A stretch of 64,000 bases of DNA from Stratiolaelaps scimitus (GCA_019614645.1 JABWDB010000049.1:744001-808000), one strand, 5' to 3'. Counted from the first letter of the stretch, positions 49,001 to 60,990 are shown. Notes: generated from the letters alone by a model not told the origin. A program made the numbers and translations.

Positions 49001-50760
49001 TCTGATACAATAAATGCCTCAAATGTGTATTCTTTGTAACAATTTGTTGAAATATCGGGGTGTCTTACGTTTATGCACATCACTATATATGTGTCTGTAG
49101 AATAAGCGTCTATAAAGACTACCTCGTTAAATGTTGGCTGGGAGCCAGCCCGAAAACCTTCACGCACTACCTCGAAGGCATGCCATAAATTTGTTCACGA
49201 TGACCTGAGCACATATGGGGACTCTCAATAGTATAATAATAACTATTATAGTGAGCTGACGCCATACTTCAACTACAAAATACTAAACTGCAGAAACTTT
49301 GCATCGAAGGTCAAATCTGTATCTACCGACGGAAGAGCAGCATCACTGGTGAGCTCACCTGAAGATTTATTACTTTGTCCGTTATCAATGAAGATCTCTC
49401 CAGCAGCACCTGACATTACGGTGTGTCTTTCAATTCCGTCTTCTTGACTATCGCCATCAACAACCGTGCCCACTGCAACTTGGGCCAGTGAATCAATACA
49501 ATTCTCTGTGATTTATCATGCTTCAAATATAATAATCATCATCATACATACTTCTTACAATAGTAAACTACATCAAACCTAATCAACGGCATACACATCA
49601 CTATACTAATTACGAATAAGTATTTGTTGCAAGGGCACTGGTTGTTTGCAGTGCTGTTTCCAACGCCTGTGTCATACCTGCAGTCGGGTATCTCAGAACT
49701 GAAATGACATGAAGAGTTATCTCGACGAGAAATGCTCTGACCGAGTTAAAGAATCGTTTTGTTGCAACAGGTGTCGATTTACCTTGATGTGTAGAACTAT
49801 TATCCAGATCGCGAAGCTCGACAATTCCTTCTCCGCCATCTCCCATCTGCTCTACATGTAGTACAACAGTTTTCTGAGATTCCCCGAACTTATTATCACC
49901 TGCAAGTGAGAGTAGGTGTTATACAATTAGATGAAGCTATCGTGGATATCGTCAAATGGGATCGTCGATCATTTTCGCGATTCCTGATGTTGTATAACAC
50001 TATACGCGGTGGTGTATTCACTACTTGATCACGGTATACACAGCTCGTACACTATACGTCAGGGTGTATACTGTGGTCAAATGGGACTGATGATGACACC
50101 TGTTAGAACGTGTGTGTCTGTCAACTGTGTTATTTTTTTTTTGTTTTTTGAGCTGACCCTCAGCTGTTCCCCTATCTGACAGGCCTCAGCTCTTAACCTT
50201 TAGGTATTACTATGAGGACCTGTCGGGGCCACCTTTGTTATGAATATATATATATATATAATACCTGACTCAACAAGCATCACCGGTATCAGCACGGCCG
50301 TTGTCGTGGTCTCTCCCGTCCGCGACATCTCATCAACGGACGACTGCGTCGTCATGTACACGGTCTGGCCAGCATTGGGCAATGCCTCCATATCGTTGCA
50401 GGTTGCAATTGTATAGGTTACCGCGGACGGATTCGAAGTTTGAGAGTCATCCCGAGCCACTTCATCAGAATAGGTTTTAGGCGGAGAAGGCGACTTCGTG
50501 CGTTTTGCCCTTGCGTTTACGGTACCAGGCGCTCGACGTTTTGCCGCTAGTGGAACCATCTGTGTGTGACATTTTGGCGACGTAGGCAGAACAAGTGGTC
50601 CTGGTGAAGCACAAGCGCGGATCTTGGCAGAGCTTCGTTTACGTGAGAGAATCCCAGGTCTCCGTGGTTCCGGGGGCGTCTGATGGTGCCTACTTTCAGA
50701 TGTACGTGTGTCTGCCTGTGTAGAGGGTTCAGCCAAGACAAATATCTGCTTGTTCCTCAT
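46051..50760 (-). CDS. Uncharacterised zinc-finger protein (C2H2 plus WRKY-GCM1-like Cys2His2 fold)
   Basis: Eight exons: 50760-50265, 49899-49783, 49698-49678 (21-nt microexon), 49472-49359, 48060-47822, 47267-47119, 46918-46700 and 46174-46051. Phases run 1,1,1,1,0,2,2; total 1479 nt, 492 residues. Residues 1-165 are disordered and basic with SRKRSS and RAKRTKSPSPPK nuclear-localisation-like patches. One C2H2 finger follows (C287-x2-C290-x11-H302-x4-H307). Next is a block starting EFVLFDSEFETSDQFEKWLE with a zinc pattern C378-x27-C406-x21-H428-x2-H431 (MYLC, YCTAHL, THINH). That resembles the transposase-related DNA-binding folds (WRKY-GCM1, FLYWCH, CaRF-like) recurrent in arthropod orphan regulators. 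I infer a nuclear DNA-binding protein; I do not recognise the gene. The ATG lies 6 nt inside an exon with acceptor ttcttctag, so a noncoding first exon is expected. The last exon is weakest: it has a very good acceptor but only 40 codons. An AATAAA on this strand (45812-45807) fits the end. Confidence 0.62.
48166..49085. mobile_element. Degenerate Tc1/mariner-like DNA transposon with ~110-bp terminal inverted repeats
   Basis: The left end (48166 to about 48275) and the reverse complement of the right end (49085 to about 48978) match over about 110 bp. Shared stretches include TGCATAAACG, AAGACACCCC, a long identical central block and GTACGTGTCAAATAACAT. The ends begin CAGTGG (left) and TAGTGA (right, one change from CAGTG) and are flanked by TA (48164-48165 and 49086-49087), the target duplication expected for Tc1/mariner. 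Length is 920 bp, shorter than an intact Tc1 (about 1.6 kb), so it is internally deleted. It sits in the intron between exons 4 and 5 of the zinc-finger gene. Confidence 0.88.
48345..48663 (+). pseudogene. Tc1-type transposase relic
   Basis: Inside the inverted repeats one frame reads RPRLQRRHMTA, a stop, LNFARNNMDRDWTLVNIGVA, a further stop, then SRYFSKHNFGGACFMVCGAW and another stop. This matches the middle of Tc1 transposases (R-x-H-x-x-ARL-FAR, W-x-x-VLFSDES, and FGGxSxMVWG), with the DDE-region motif decayed and the tryptophan of MVWG changed to Cys. Three in-frame stops and the missing amino- and carboxy-terminal parts show it is dead. The 69-codon open frame at 48472-48681 is another frame of this relic and not a gene. 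Confidence 0.75.
49123..49160 (+). repeat. Dispersed repeat family B, core copy
   Basis: CGTTAAATGTTGGCTGGGAG, then CCAGCCCGAAAACC. It lies 38 bp to the right of the Tc1 element. Only the core region of the family is recognisable. Confidence 0.5.
50132..50212 (-). mobile_element. Short A-tailed retroposon, copy 2
   Basis: On the minus strand this reads the same unit as the element at 28.3 kb, with the same first bases (TAGTAATACC) and the same CAGCTGAGGGTCAGCTC end, then an A-rich tail interrupted by one C. It differs mainly in a central GATAGGGG where the other copy has an A run. It lies between exons 1 and 2 of the zinc-finger gene, in the sense direction of that gene. No clear target-site duplication was seen. 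Confidence 0.7.
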
Positions 50761-50767
50761 TGTAAAC

Positions 50768-51955
50768 CTAGAAGAACACACAGGGGACAGATTAGATACC
50801 AGGTAAAGATGACAGCCTCAAAAATCTAGTTCTACTTTCTAATGTTTTTTTCTGGGTTCATTAAAGGTGGTGTTATAAGGATGATGCATGGACCGGTTCA
50901 TATTGATCAATGGCTGTCAATTGATTGAATGGACGCTCTGTCACGAACAGGTGGGCAGGTTTGGTAATCATTACATGTAGTGGTTAATATAAATTAAAAG
51001 CAGTCATTGGTTGGTTTCTCTTTGAGAAATATTAAACGCTATGCTGCACGACCGTATGACATATAGGCAACATTAACATCAACAGAATCTAAATCCGATT
51101 GATTTAGAACGAGTAAACCTACTACTCAGCCGCCACTACGAGATTAGGAATCTTAACAGTCATATCTTCTTGATATCGTTTCCTGCGGTTGTTATCCAGT
51201 ATAGTTAGGTCAAGTTGGAAGCCTAAGGCAAGCCGCGTTGTATCTATGAGGATGAGCATACAGACGATAATTAAAAGACACAGATAATCAGCAGTGACTG
51301 AACCTCAACAATTTTCTAGGCTAAACTTGAATACAGGCCACTGCCCCTTCGACGGTGCACGATATGAATGCAATCGACTAGGCATTGTTTTTTTTTTCAC
51401 GACGAGTTCGATTGTGGCTTGAGGCGAACTCCTCGATCGCTCGAACTCGTTACTAATAAGGGTTCGTAGTTGGATGACTCCACTGACAGCAAAGTGAACT
51501 CACTCGACTTCGCGCCACCAGACAAGTTGAATTTTTCCACGGGAACCGATCGTAGAGGAGCTTCGATGCAGCCTGCACAACCACCGCATCCCAGATAGAT
51601 CTCACGGAACGTGCGTGTATCCGTCAACAGATGTAAATATTCGATTCGCCGGCTGCGGCAGAACTTCGAAATCGTATGGGTTATTGTGCTCGATAGTTAG
51701 GAATTATGCCCGGGATGATGAAGAAGATCAAATGAAAACTTCATTTTTGGACGTGAAGCAAAAATGTCCGTTTTCTTTTAACTAGAATAAAGAGGGACGT
51801 TTTATTCTTCCGGAAAGTGATCCCTAGATAAACTGATGACAGCTCGATCTCATGTGTATGTGCAGATGAACGTGGAGGATAAGTGTTATACACGTTTTCT
51901 TGTTTTCAAAGAGGAGCGAAGATATTCGAATTGCTCTTTCTGTGGCTAGCCGATC
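50768..51955. promoter_or_regulatory. Divergent spacer between the zinc-finger gene and BANP
   Basis: The zinc-finger ATG exon begins at 50767 (minus) and the first proposed BANP coding exon at 51956 (plus), so the 5' ends face away from each other across about 1.2 kb. Noncoding first exons and a shared promoter are expected here. A minus-strand frame ending at 51397 (open from about 51.7 kb, with an odd CGGCAGC cysteine cluster) has no recognisable domain and no clear splice sites. It may be part of a 5' leader. I saw no TATA box. Confidence 0.4.
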
Positions 51956-53839
51956 ATGGAAACATCAAAGCTTAACGGTATGTTAATTAACATGTACATT
52001 ATCTAGTTTAACCTTATGCTGCATCTTTCATGCGTTTCGATAATCGGCCCCTAATCTAAGCTGCTCCTTGCCGCTATGTATATTTTCCTGACGGAATAGA
52101 CCCTCTGTTTGTGTTTGCCGGACCTGTTCTTGATAATCGGTCATTTTTTTTTTACATTTTCCAGGCTGACTCACGGCCAATCGGTAGTTCAACCACTACT
52201 ACTACTACTACTATTAATTAAAGTGAAACGAACGCCTGCCTGTAACAGACCATTCATTGCAAATGTGCATATTATGCTTTGTGCTAAGATGATCTTATTA
52301 AAAGACGAATACCCAGTATAGATATAATAGAAGGACTATTATCATTATTATTATTATTATTATTACACAATCAAGGGGTACAATCGTGGACCAAATTATA
52401 TGAACAAATAGGCATAACTAATAAATTATAGACAGAAAGGCTCGTTTGGTAAACATTTGTAAGATCTGTGAAAACCTTCACACATAGTTTCGCTGAGACA
52501 TTGTCGATGCGCTGTACATTCTACAGTTGGTCACTGCATCCTCTGTGTTGTCACCATGTCATCGACTCAGGCTGCGATTCATGGGCAGTGCTTCCAAACA
52601 TTTTCTCCATCTATCGGACGCTAGTGGGAGCTAATTATATAACTAAGAGCAGAGCTTTTCTAAGTTACGGTAGAACTTTGAACAACTAATTAAACTGTTT
52701 GAATCATGGTCATAATTGACATTGGTCTTTCTTTGTTCACCTGTCCTGGAACAATTCCTTTTTTTTATATCTATATATTGCAACTGTTCACCCTCGAATA
52801 TTTGTTTTTATGTAAATTTCAGGTCAAATAGCACACGACCCAAGCGAAATTTTGGTGAGAACCCAGTTCATTCAGTAATCCTAGTTGTAGCTTTATTGTT
52901 ATTGCTACCAAAATGGATCCGTATTCTTAGATGTAACTATTCTATATGTATATATATATATATATATTTGTATAAATATGTATGTATCTATATACCGCAT
53001 GTCAAGGTAGCCATCTTCTTTTGAGGATTTGCCAAGTGCTCACTCTTTAAGAGAGGAAATGGAAACAGGCCAAAGGCAGTTTGTCAATGTTTCGTTTTTG
53101 GAGCATACTACATATTTATATATAATTTACTGTTTGTTTCTTTAAACCAGGATTTTCTACGATCATTCCGTAACGAGCTATTGGATCGAATGGGATCACT
53201 GGAAAATCGAGTTGCCACATTGGGCGACCACTGCCGACGTCTCGAGGATCGCGCGCGTGGATGCCGCTGTTGTGCTCGGCATTGCGACCCACCAGACGAA
53301 GCGCCGAGGTACACTGGCTTAATTCCTTGTGGCTTCCCCATTCGAACGGCTCAGTATGCCCACGTTGGCCGTTAGGGTGCGTCGTATCGAACGTGTATCG
53401 TTTAGCCAACAGAGGCATAAATATACGATGGTAATAGAGAAGAGAGATGGCATGTGCACATTGCCGATCACTATGACAATGGCGAGAAGTGTACGCCTTA
53501 GGTCAATAGAAGAGCAGCTGGTTATAAAGGGAGTGCGTGCGTTTCGTGTCGTTTCGCCTGCTTCATTTCGATGCCGTTTCCAGCGAGTTTCGCGCCGATG
53601 GCAACGCAAAATCATCGGATGCGGAATTGGGGAAGGACGGTGCCCCATACTTTGTCCACAATGGATCTGTTCTTCTGTCATCGCTTAATGCACACTCCGA
53701 TTATCCACAGGTGGGTAGTTGGCTCGGACGAATAAATGATTCCACACAAATCGATATCTGAGGCAATAAGTAACGAAAAGATCGTTGAATGAAACAAGTG
53801 CTAGATCATTGTCGAGGTTCGAAAGTAAACTGCGATATG

Positions 53840-53919
<80 letters not shown>

Positions 53920-56509
53920 TTTAGGAAATGAATACTTAATAATGTTGTAAGTTAAATCGCATATTTATTCTGTAAGGTTTTGTTCGGTCATCTTTTTATT
54001 ATCTGTCTGAGTAGGGCAGCTGGCTGGGTGATGATGGCGATCCAAGGCGTCGAGTACGCGTACCGATTGACCCGAAAGTTCTTCTCAACGCCAACTCAAC
54101 CTGTCGCTCTCCGGAAAAAATGGCTCTTAAATTGCTCGATCTACTCTTCGATCGTGATACACAAGCTAACGGAAACATTAGCGGAAGTAGCAAATATGGA
54201 AAAGAGAAATTGAACCCTGTCTTCATATACGGCATTCTCTGTACGTTTGCTCAATGTAGAGCTTCGTGTCTGTCCTCCATCTTTGATATAATGTACAATA
54301 GTAATGCACAACTATGAACATTGCAATAAATGAGGTGCAGGAGTGATAAAGTCCTCTAGTATTTTTCAGGCACGTGCAGTCTACGAAACCATCATTAAGA
54401 GCATTTTCTTACCAACGAAAAACATAAATGTCTAATATGGAGGCCCTCTTTTCTACTTAACTGCAAGGACAGAAAATGCTGCAATGATTAGGGAACGGAA
54501 TTCTAAGCCGAATGAGTTTACGAACCGGTTGCAGGCAATCGATTAACTCGGGACGTTCGTCACTTGGTCTACTTTTCAGGTCATTTAGTGTACCTGTTCA
54601 AGATTACTGCACAAGATTGGGAACGTATTAAGCTATCCATCGACTCCAAATGTCGTTCGGCGCTTCGGCGTAAACGAAAGGCGTTAGAAATTAAACATAC
54701 TTCGGGACCACTTCCGTCAGCTGCCTCGAATTGTTTGGACGTCTGTTCTGCCAATAACCACTTGTCTACTGTGTCCTGTGGGATCGGACAGGTGTCCACA
54801 AATGGACAGATACTAAACGGAGGTAGACTAGGCCCCGACGGGACTCCATGCCTCGACGGTTTGAAAGACACTAAGCGAACCTGTTTCGAGTCTCCTCACG
54901 CAGAAAATGGAGATCCACAAGGACACGAGCATGCCTTAGTGCAAATGCAAAATAAACAGGAACGGACGCCGCCTCTATCCCAGCAGGAGGCGGGTACACA
55001 TATCGCTGCTACAGGTACAAAATGTATTTGCTGGTAGACCGATTTTCATCGAAATGCCGTCTTGAACTCGTCGATTATAATTCGTTCCAATGATGGCCGT
55101 AACAGATATGAACCCTTAATGGTTCATACCACACACGATAGTATTTGTGGTTTCTGTGAAAAAACGAGCTAAGTAGAGCGCGAATCACGATTGATTCTTC
55201 CTGGTTTTGTATGTACAATGCCTTTTTCTAGCCTCTTGCATGCACGATCTTAGATTTTTTTCATATTCTACTCGATATTTTGCTTAACGATAATACATTG
55301 GGCACGTTAAGACGTTGCCGGAAAGGACTGCATTTTATATAATATTATTATGTTGATCTTAATTGCACAGCCGGGGCTGGTGGAGTGGTGCCCGTTTCGG
55401 TAGAGGAGGCCTGTCCGTCATTGCTACGAGCGGACTCCTTCGAATTCAATGACCTCCTCTCGGGCGGAGAAGGCGATCCCGATGATCCCGAGGAGCCTGA
55501 AGTCGTTGGCGACGTGATTTCGTTGGATGCCGTAAGTATTTCGTAGCTCAGTTCTTCTCTGTATTGGTTCACCTCGTTGTGTATTCCACTTGCCCATTTT
55601 TTAGCCTTCCACCCCATGAATGCCCCACTCTATTAAATAGGGGACGACATACAAGTGTTTCTAAAAACTTCTTTAAACCACAGTTTGCTTTAAAGACTGA
55701 AACATCACATCACTATACATACCTCGGTACTGGGCGATGTTAAGTGTGGCGCAACTAATTATTGGGTCTTCGCAGAAACTCACTAACTCAGGTTTATGGA
55801 GTTAAAAGATGAGAACCGATATGTATTTTCGGAAATCTAGGTACGGTTTAGGGAGATCACCAAAATTGGCTTTTAGATCCTTCCCTTACAAACGTGTGAT
55901 AAAAAAATCAGGGAGAAACGTAGTCCATCCACCGGCAATCGCCTCAACCACCCACAGTGCCCGAGAGGTCAGCTATAACACCAACAGGTTTTCCAAATGC
56001 AGCCATCCAGCAGCAGTCCACCAAAGACTCAAGAAACCGAAGAAGCCACTTTATTCATATACATTTTCTCCGTTTAATATACACTTGCAAGTTCTTCACG
56101 CTTCTGGGGAAGGTATTTTTTTCCAGAGCAATGTAAATGGAAGACAGAACCATTCATACATGTAAGCTCAACAAGCAGCCTTCACTAAGAGGACGGAACC
56201 TCATACGCACTAACGCTATCTCTGCGATAATTGGCCTGTTTGCAGACGGTTGTCTCTGACGAGCTGATGTCGTCGGTATCCGAGTGCGGCGGCTACCTCG
56301 AAGTTCTTCAGGTGTCACCTGAAACGATGCTTGCTCTTCAACAGACCCATCGAGTGCAGATGCAATCCGATGGTACGCTTATCGCAATGCCGTTGATCAC
56401 TTCATTGGCGCCTCCTCAAACGCCGCTTGACAACGGAACTACCCCAGATAGCGGAGCCAGCAAAGACGCAGACACGGGGGAAAGCGGCCCGAAGCGGCTC
56501 TCACTGTGA
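51956..56509 (+). CDS. BANP: BANP/SMAR1-type BEN-domain transcriptional regulator
   Basis: Eight exons: 51956-51977, 52823-52854, 53151-53308, 53584-53710, 54015-54240, 54580-55014, 55371-55531 and 56246-56509. Phases are 1,0,2,0,1,1,0; total 1425 nt, 474 residues. The amino-terminal helix (ILDFLRSFRNELLDRMGSLE, then NRVATLGDHCRRLEDR) matches the BANP coiled coil. GSWLGDD precedes the BEN domain (about residues 125-221), with PEKMALKLLDLLFDRDTQA, GSSKYGKEKLNPVFIYGI and DWERIKLSIDSKCRSALRRK, near-identical in pattern to vertebrate BANP. The tail is acidic and Ser/Pro-rich, ending GESGPKRLSL. BANP is a nuclear protein; in vertebrates it binds CGCG-type promoter motifs and matrix-attachment DNA. 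The first two tiny exons are inferred from phase and splice sites; the amino terminus is much shorter than the vertebrate one, so more 5' coding sequence may exist. No TCTCGCGAGA motif was seen in the window. Confidence 0.9.
53846..53917 (+). repeat. Compound (CT)n(TA)n microsatellite in a BANP intron
   Basis: A run of CT with one TTT interruption passes directly into (TA)n, ending about 97 bp before the BEN-domain exon of BANP. Confidence 0.9.
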
Positions 56510-56700
56510 CATCGGCGAATCCCACCTACAATTAGTCAAATTTAGCCATCTCGAATGCGAGCCATGTGCTAATTGAAATTGAATTTAAATACTGACCATG
56601 ATCATCGTCTTGCTGAAGGAACAGCGCTCAGCGGCGCGTGATTGATGCTAATCAATCATAAAATTTAACTCGGTTTGTAAATGTGTACTTATATGTATAT

Positions 56701-56706
56701 AATAAA
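56701..56706 (+). terminator. Poly(A) signal of BANP
   Basis: AATAAA occurs about 190 nt after the BANP stop codon, a normal 3' UTR distance. Confidence 0.6.
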
Positions 56707-59366
56707 TTAAGATTTTTATACTTATTTTTGTGACGTGTATTTTGGTTTTTTTTTCGAAACGGAACAAATTCATCCATTAGAACATAAAATCAAGCACCAC
56801 ATTTGGCACAAGTTTGTTCATTACATTGACATCTATAACATCTGCCGCATCTGTTGTGATTCATGAGTCACACAGTCGGCTAAATAACTTGTGGCAAAAT
56901 GGTACTACATTAAAAATAGCCGCCTTGTGATTACGTTAAATAATTTCAACCTTCCTTCCGGTACCAGGTAGCATATACAGCCATGGTCTTCTTCCCATGC
57001 TATGGTTAGTTTAGTTTTTATTATAGGACATGTTCAAATTTTTTACAGCCACACGGAAACATGGTACCAATGCTCGCATCAACATATCCATTAATGGAAA
57101 GAAAAATCGCACGGGAGCAAACAGGATATGTGCAGCTAAATAACAGCTAATTAGTTGGTCGTCCGCTACGCACATGCTCAAAGATCGCCCCGAGATCACT
57201 GCAATTCTACGCACACCAAATATAATGGCTTCGCTTTTGAAGCTCATACAAATCAAGACCCATCTGAACACATATCGATTCAGTGTCACGTTCCTTGCCC
57301 TCATTACGCCTCACAACTCTCTGATACGCGCAGAGGGATGCCGACCTCGCAGCACGTCACCCTGAACGCTGGAAGTCCCATCGTCAGCTCAACATACCTC
57401 TTAACCCAGCTCAAAAAATATCGGCCGGCCTATCGACCGTCCGACCATTAACAATCATACGCAAGGCATTGTTCGCCACAGTAGCCGAAGCTCTGACGAG
57501 CGCCCTCCTTCAGGTAATCTGTGTCGGAATGCTTCCCGAACCTCTCTCTCAACTTACCTGGAGTTTGTCTTTGTCACTTCAGCTTGCAAAAGGAACGGCG
57601 CATCACTCATCCGAGTTGTTCGGCCTTATCTGGCAGGATTTAGCGGCGGAGAGCGTTTCCAATGCCGTACGTTTCGGCGTACCCTGCCTTCACATGAGAC
57701 CCGTCCACGTCAACCGTCCTTGCTAATATTTTTTTGTTTCCGACATTAACAATTTTAGCGAACTACGATCATGTGGCGAGTTGCAGACTAAGCGTTCGCC
57801 TCGTATACCAGTTAATTGGTTGCCAACGGTGCGTAATGATTAAGTTAGAGAGGAATTTCAAGACCCCGAAACGCTGAATGAAGCAATTGGAAGTTTTTTA
57901 TCACCATTTCTTCTAACTATATGGTAATCAAGATACAATCATTTATGACTTAGTGAACATTGGTGTTTTATTTATTAGTACAAATATCTACTCATCTCAT
58001 ATTCTCTGTCGGTCCGCCCTTCGGTCTGTCTCCATGAATCAGTGTCATCATTTTTTCTTTATTTCTTTTTATATTTCTTATTCGTTTATTTCTTTATTTA
58101 GCTCATTGCTTCACGGACCCCGATAACAAATAGATCCCTTCCCCCAGCGCTTGCCGACGACCGTTCCTCGCTGTCTCTCCTTTCGTTTTAGGAGGAGTCG
58201 ACGTATCTTAGGGGTCAGGTCGGATATCGGTTCGATAATAGTAGCCGCTCCCCTTCAAAGCTATTGGCTCCACTTGCTCGAAACATGGCGGCCGCCCTCC
58301 GCCCCGCCTGTCTGCCTTCCTTCCTTTTCTTCAGCCGGTAGCCATTTTTCAGTGGATTCTTACACCCCCGCCCCCCCAACCCACAACCACTACCCTTGAA
58401 CCCAACCGACGTAGCCAGACTCCCAGAAAGCCCCCATAGTATTCTCATCGCCCGTTCACTGGTGACCCAAGTAGCGGCGCGGTAACTGCTGTTTCCGCTG
58501 CCGCGTCGTCCGTCATCTGCCTGTGGTCCCCATCGCCTCCACGCTGAGTTTCTTGTCGACTTCTCGCTTCCACAGCCACACCGTGTTCCGCTAACCAATA
58601 GCTAGGGTGAGCGTTCCCACCGTCCGAACCGTCAGCCAGCTGCTTCCTCCGATATAATCCGTCTCAACGCCTTCCCCAGTTATGCAACTGCTACGATACA
58701 TCTTGCTCTAATTGCTGTTGTTGTTGTTGTTGTCTTATTGTTGTTGACGTCGTCGTCGTCGCTGCCGCCGCTACTGCTTTCTATCTTTTTGTCAAATTCG
58801 AACTTCGTCAGTTGTTGCCACATGTCTATGTACACACCGTATTGATAGCGATGTTTTTACGGTACTATCTATTTCGTCGTAATCAACTCAGTTTCAACTC
58901 GGCCCCCAGGACCAGTCAAATGTGTTATGTATATATATATATATATATGTATATATGGTATATCCCATTTGGTTTGCGCATTCGTTTAGGTATTTTTCTC
59001 ATTTTATAGCCCGCAGCTCGCCGCCTTTCTATTATCGCATGTTCTTGATACCATTTATCTATCCTTACTCGTCATTGGTGTGTTTAGTCGCACCACTTTT
59101 GTTACACAGCCCTTTGAATGAATTTTTCCAACCCGGGTCTCAATATTTCATTAATTTTCAAGCAGCTCTTGCGCGTTAGCTTCATTAGAGTGTTTCTGCT
59201 ACCGATCAATAACAGTATGATTAGGAAACATTTTCAATCGTTAGTAGGTGGCTCATTACTATGTACGACGACATAATCATGTGTAAACCGGTTCTTCTTG
59301 CTACTATTGCTGTTGTCATGTATGCTTTTATCTACCATATTAATGATTTTAACTGAAAAGTTTAAG

Positions 59367-59405
59367 GGTTTTCGAGCTGACTCTCAGCCAACATTTAACG
59401 TTAGT
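59367..59405 (-). repeat. Dispersed repeat family B, core copy
   Basis: On the minus strand it reads CGTTAAATGTTGGCTGAGAG, then TCAGCTCGAAAACC, nearly identical to the copy at 49.12 kb. Confidence 0.5.
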
Positions 59406-60327
59406 GATTTTAACTTATGCTCTCCCTCATTACAGCGGGTTGATCATGTTTTTGCTAGCGCGTATTGACCTGAGTGGTTCATTGGTTTACGTTCGTTTTG
59501 AGTATCTCCGGTGGTGTGTATGTATGTGCGTCGAAGGGCCAGCCTGCTTGGCTCTTGTTGGCTACTGAATACCATTAGTGGATAAAATGGGTCGATCGTT
59601 CGACGCCCTCAATCATTTGGTTGTCAACAGTAGGATTGAAGCTGTCTCCGAAACGCGGACTAGTCCACCACACATCTGTCTCCCGATTACGCATTGGAGC
59701 TTCTGATTGCTTTGTGTTTTTGGGAAACCTATAACCAAAAACAATTGTTCTTCGCTTGGATCTATATTGTGGGCAATTTTAGCATATAGCGAATAGACGA
59801 TCGTATCAGGGAAAAGAGCATAATTAACCCTGCGTTTTTGCTATCGACGAATGACCAAGTCGTAAATAGGTGGCCATGGTGATTCGAGGCAATGATGTAC
59901 ATAGTAAGCCGGTTTCGTTTGTGGGTACGTCACATCCGGCAGTACAATCCTGCGATATAGGTTTATTTATTTATTTGTCTCATTTACACTATTACTATTA
60001 TTGTCAACAACAACAATAATAGTAATAATAATGATAGTAGTATTTATCTAGTTCATGTTATTTGAGACACTGCCTGTTCTGTCAGCGGATATAGCGAGAA
60101 AACATTTCGGCATCATCATAGTTATTATTACTATAATACATATAATAATGAATTCACCTCGTACGTCAGAAGTTGCTGTTGGTCGTCGGGGATTGGTCAT
60201 ACGCAACATCATCCTGATGATAATGATGTAGATGACATCAATCATTCGGTTGCGTGTCGCTGTTTGAGTTACCTGAGAGTGGACTGGCAATTTCTGTGCT
60301 TTCACATTGTGTGGCACACCCGCACCG

Positions 60328-60364
<37 letters not shown>

Positions 60365-60883
60365 TTGCTAAAAGGGTCATGCTAGATTATAGTCGTGAAC
60401 TGCGTTCTAGATCTCTGTTTTTGGTGGCTAGCACAAATCCATACAGCAATACGGAATGACTAACAAATATCACGTTGCTTAATAGTGTGTCCTCTAAGCA
60501 TTCAACATATTATAGATATTTCGGTGAATAGAAGAGTGTGAGGCAATAATGCCTATCGATTGAATCTTATTACTGCGTTTTGCTTTATAAATGCCCGCAA
60601 CTGCGCTACACTCAGATGGATATTTCGCTAGATTCGAGATAAGAACATACAAATTGTCAAATCGCTCGTGTGATCGATGACAAACAAACAAACAAATAGG
60701 ACTTTGTAAAACAACAACAAATAACTTGAAGTACGAATCATTCACGCGAACGATCCAACATCGATCCAATATGTGTACTATCTCTCTATTTCTCTCTCTC
60801 TCTAATAATTTCCTTCCAACAACTCGACTGCAGTATCGTCATGTTTTGGATTTTTGGCCAATGACTTCTCCCTTTACATTTAG

Positions 60884-60990
60884 GTACATGCCTGACTATT
60901 GTCATTAGGGAAGAAGAGATAGCCAATCCTATTTCTGAAGAGTTTGTTGTGCGGCAAAAGCACCCGCCTGACGGTGGCAACGCTCCTGAG
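60884..60990 (+). CDS. Candidate internal exon, gene unknown
   Basis: A pyrimidine-rich acceptor (tttacatttag) and a GTGAGG donor bracket 107 nt. Read in phase 1, they give TCLTIVIREEEIANPISEEF followed by VVRQKHPPDGGNAPE with no stop. The mix of charged and hydrophobic residues is more protein-like than the surroundings. I found no partner exons and recognise no family, so this may be chance. Confidence 0.25.
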
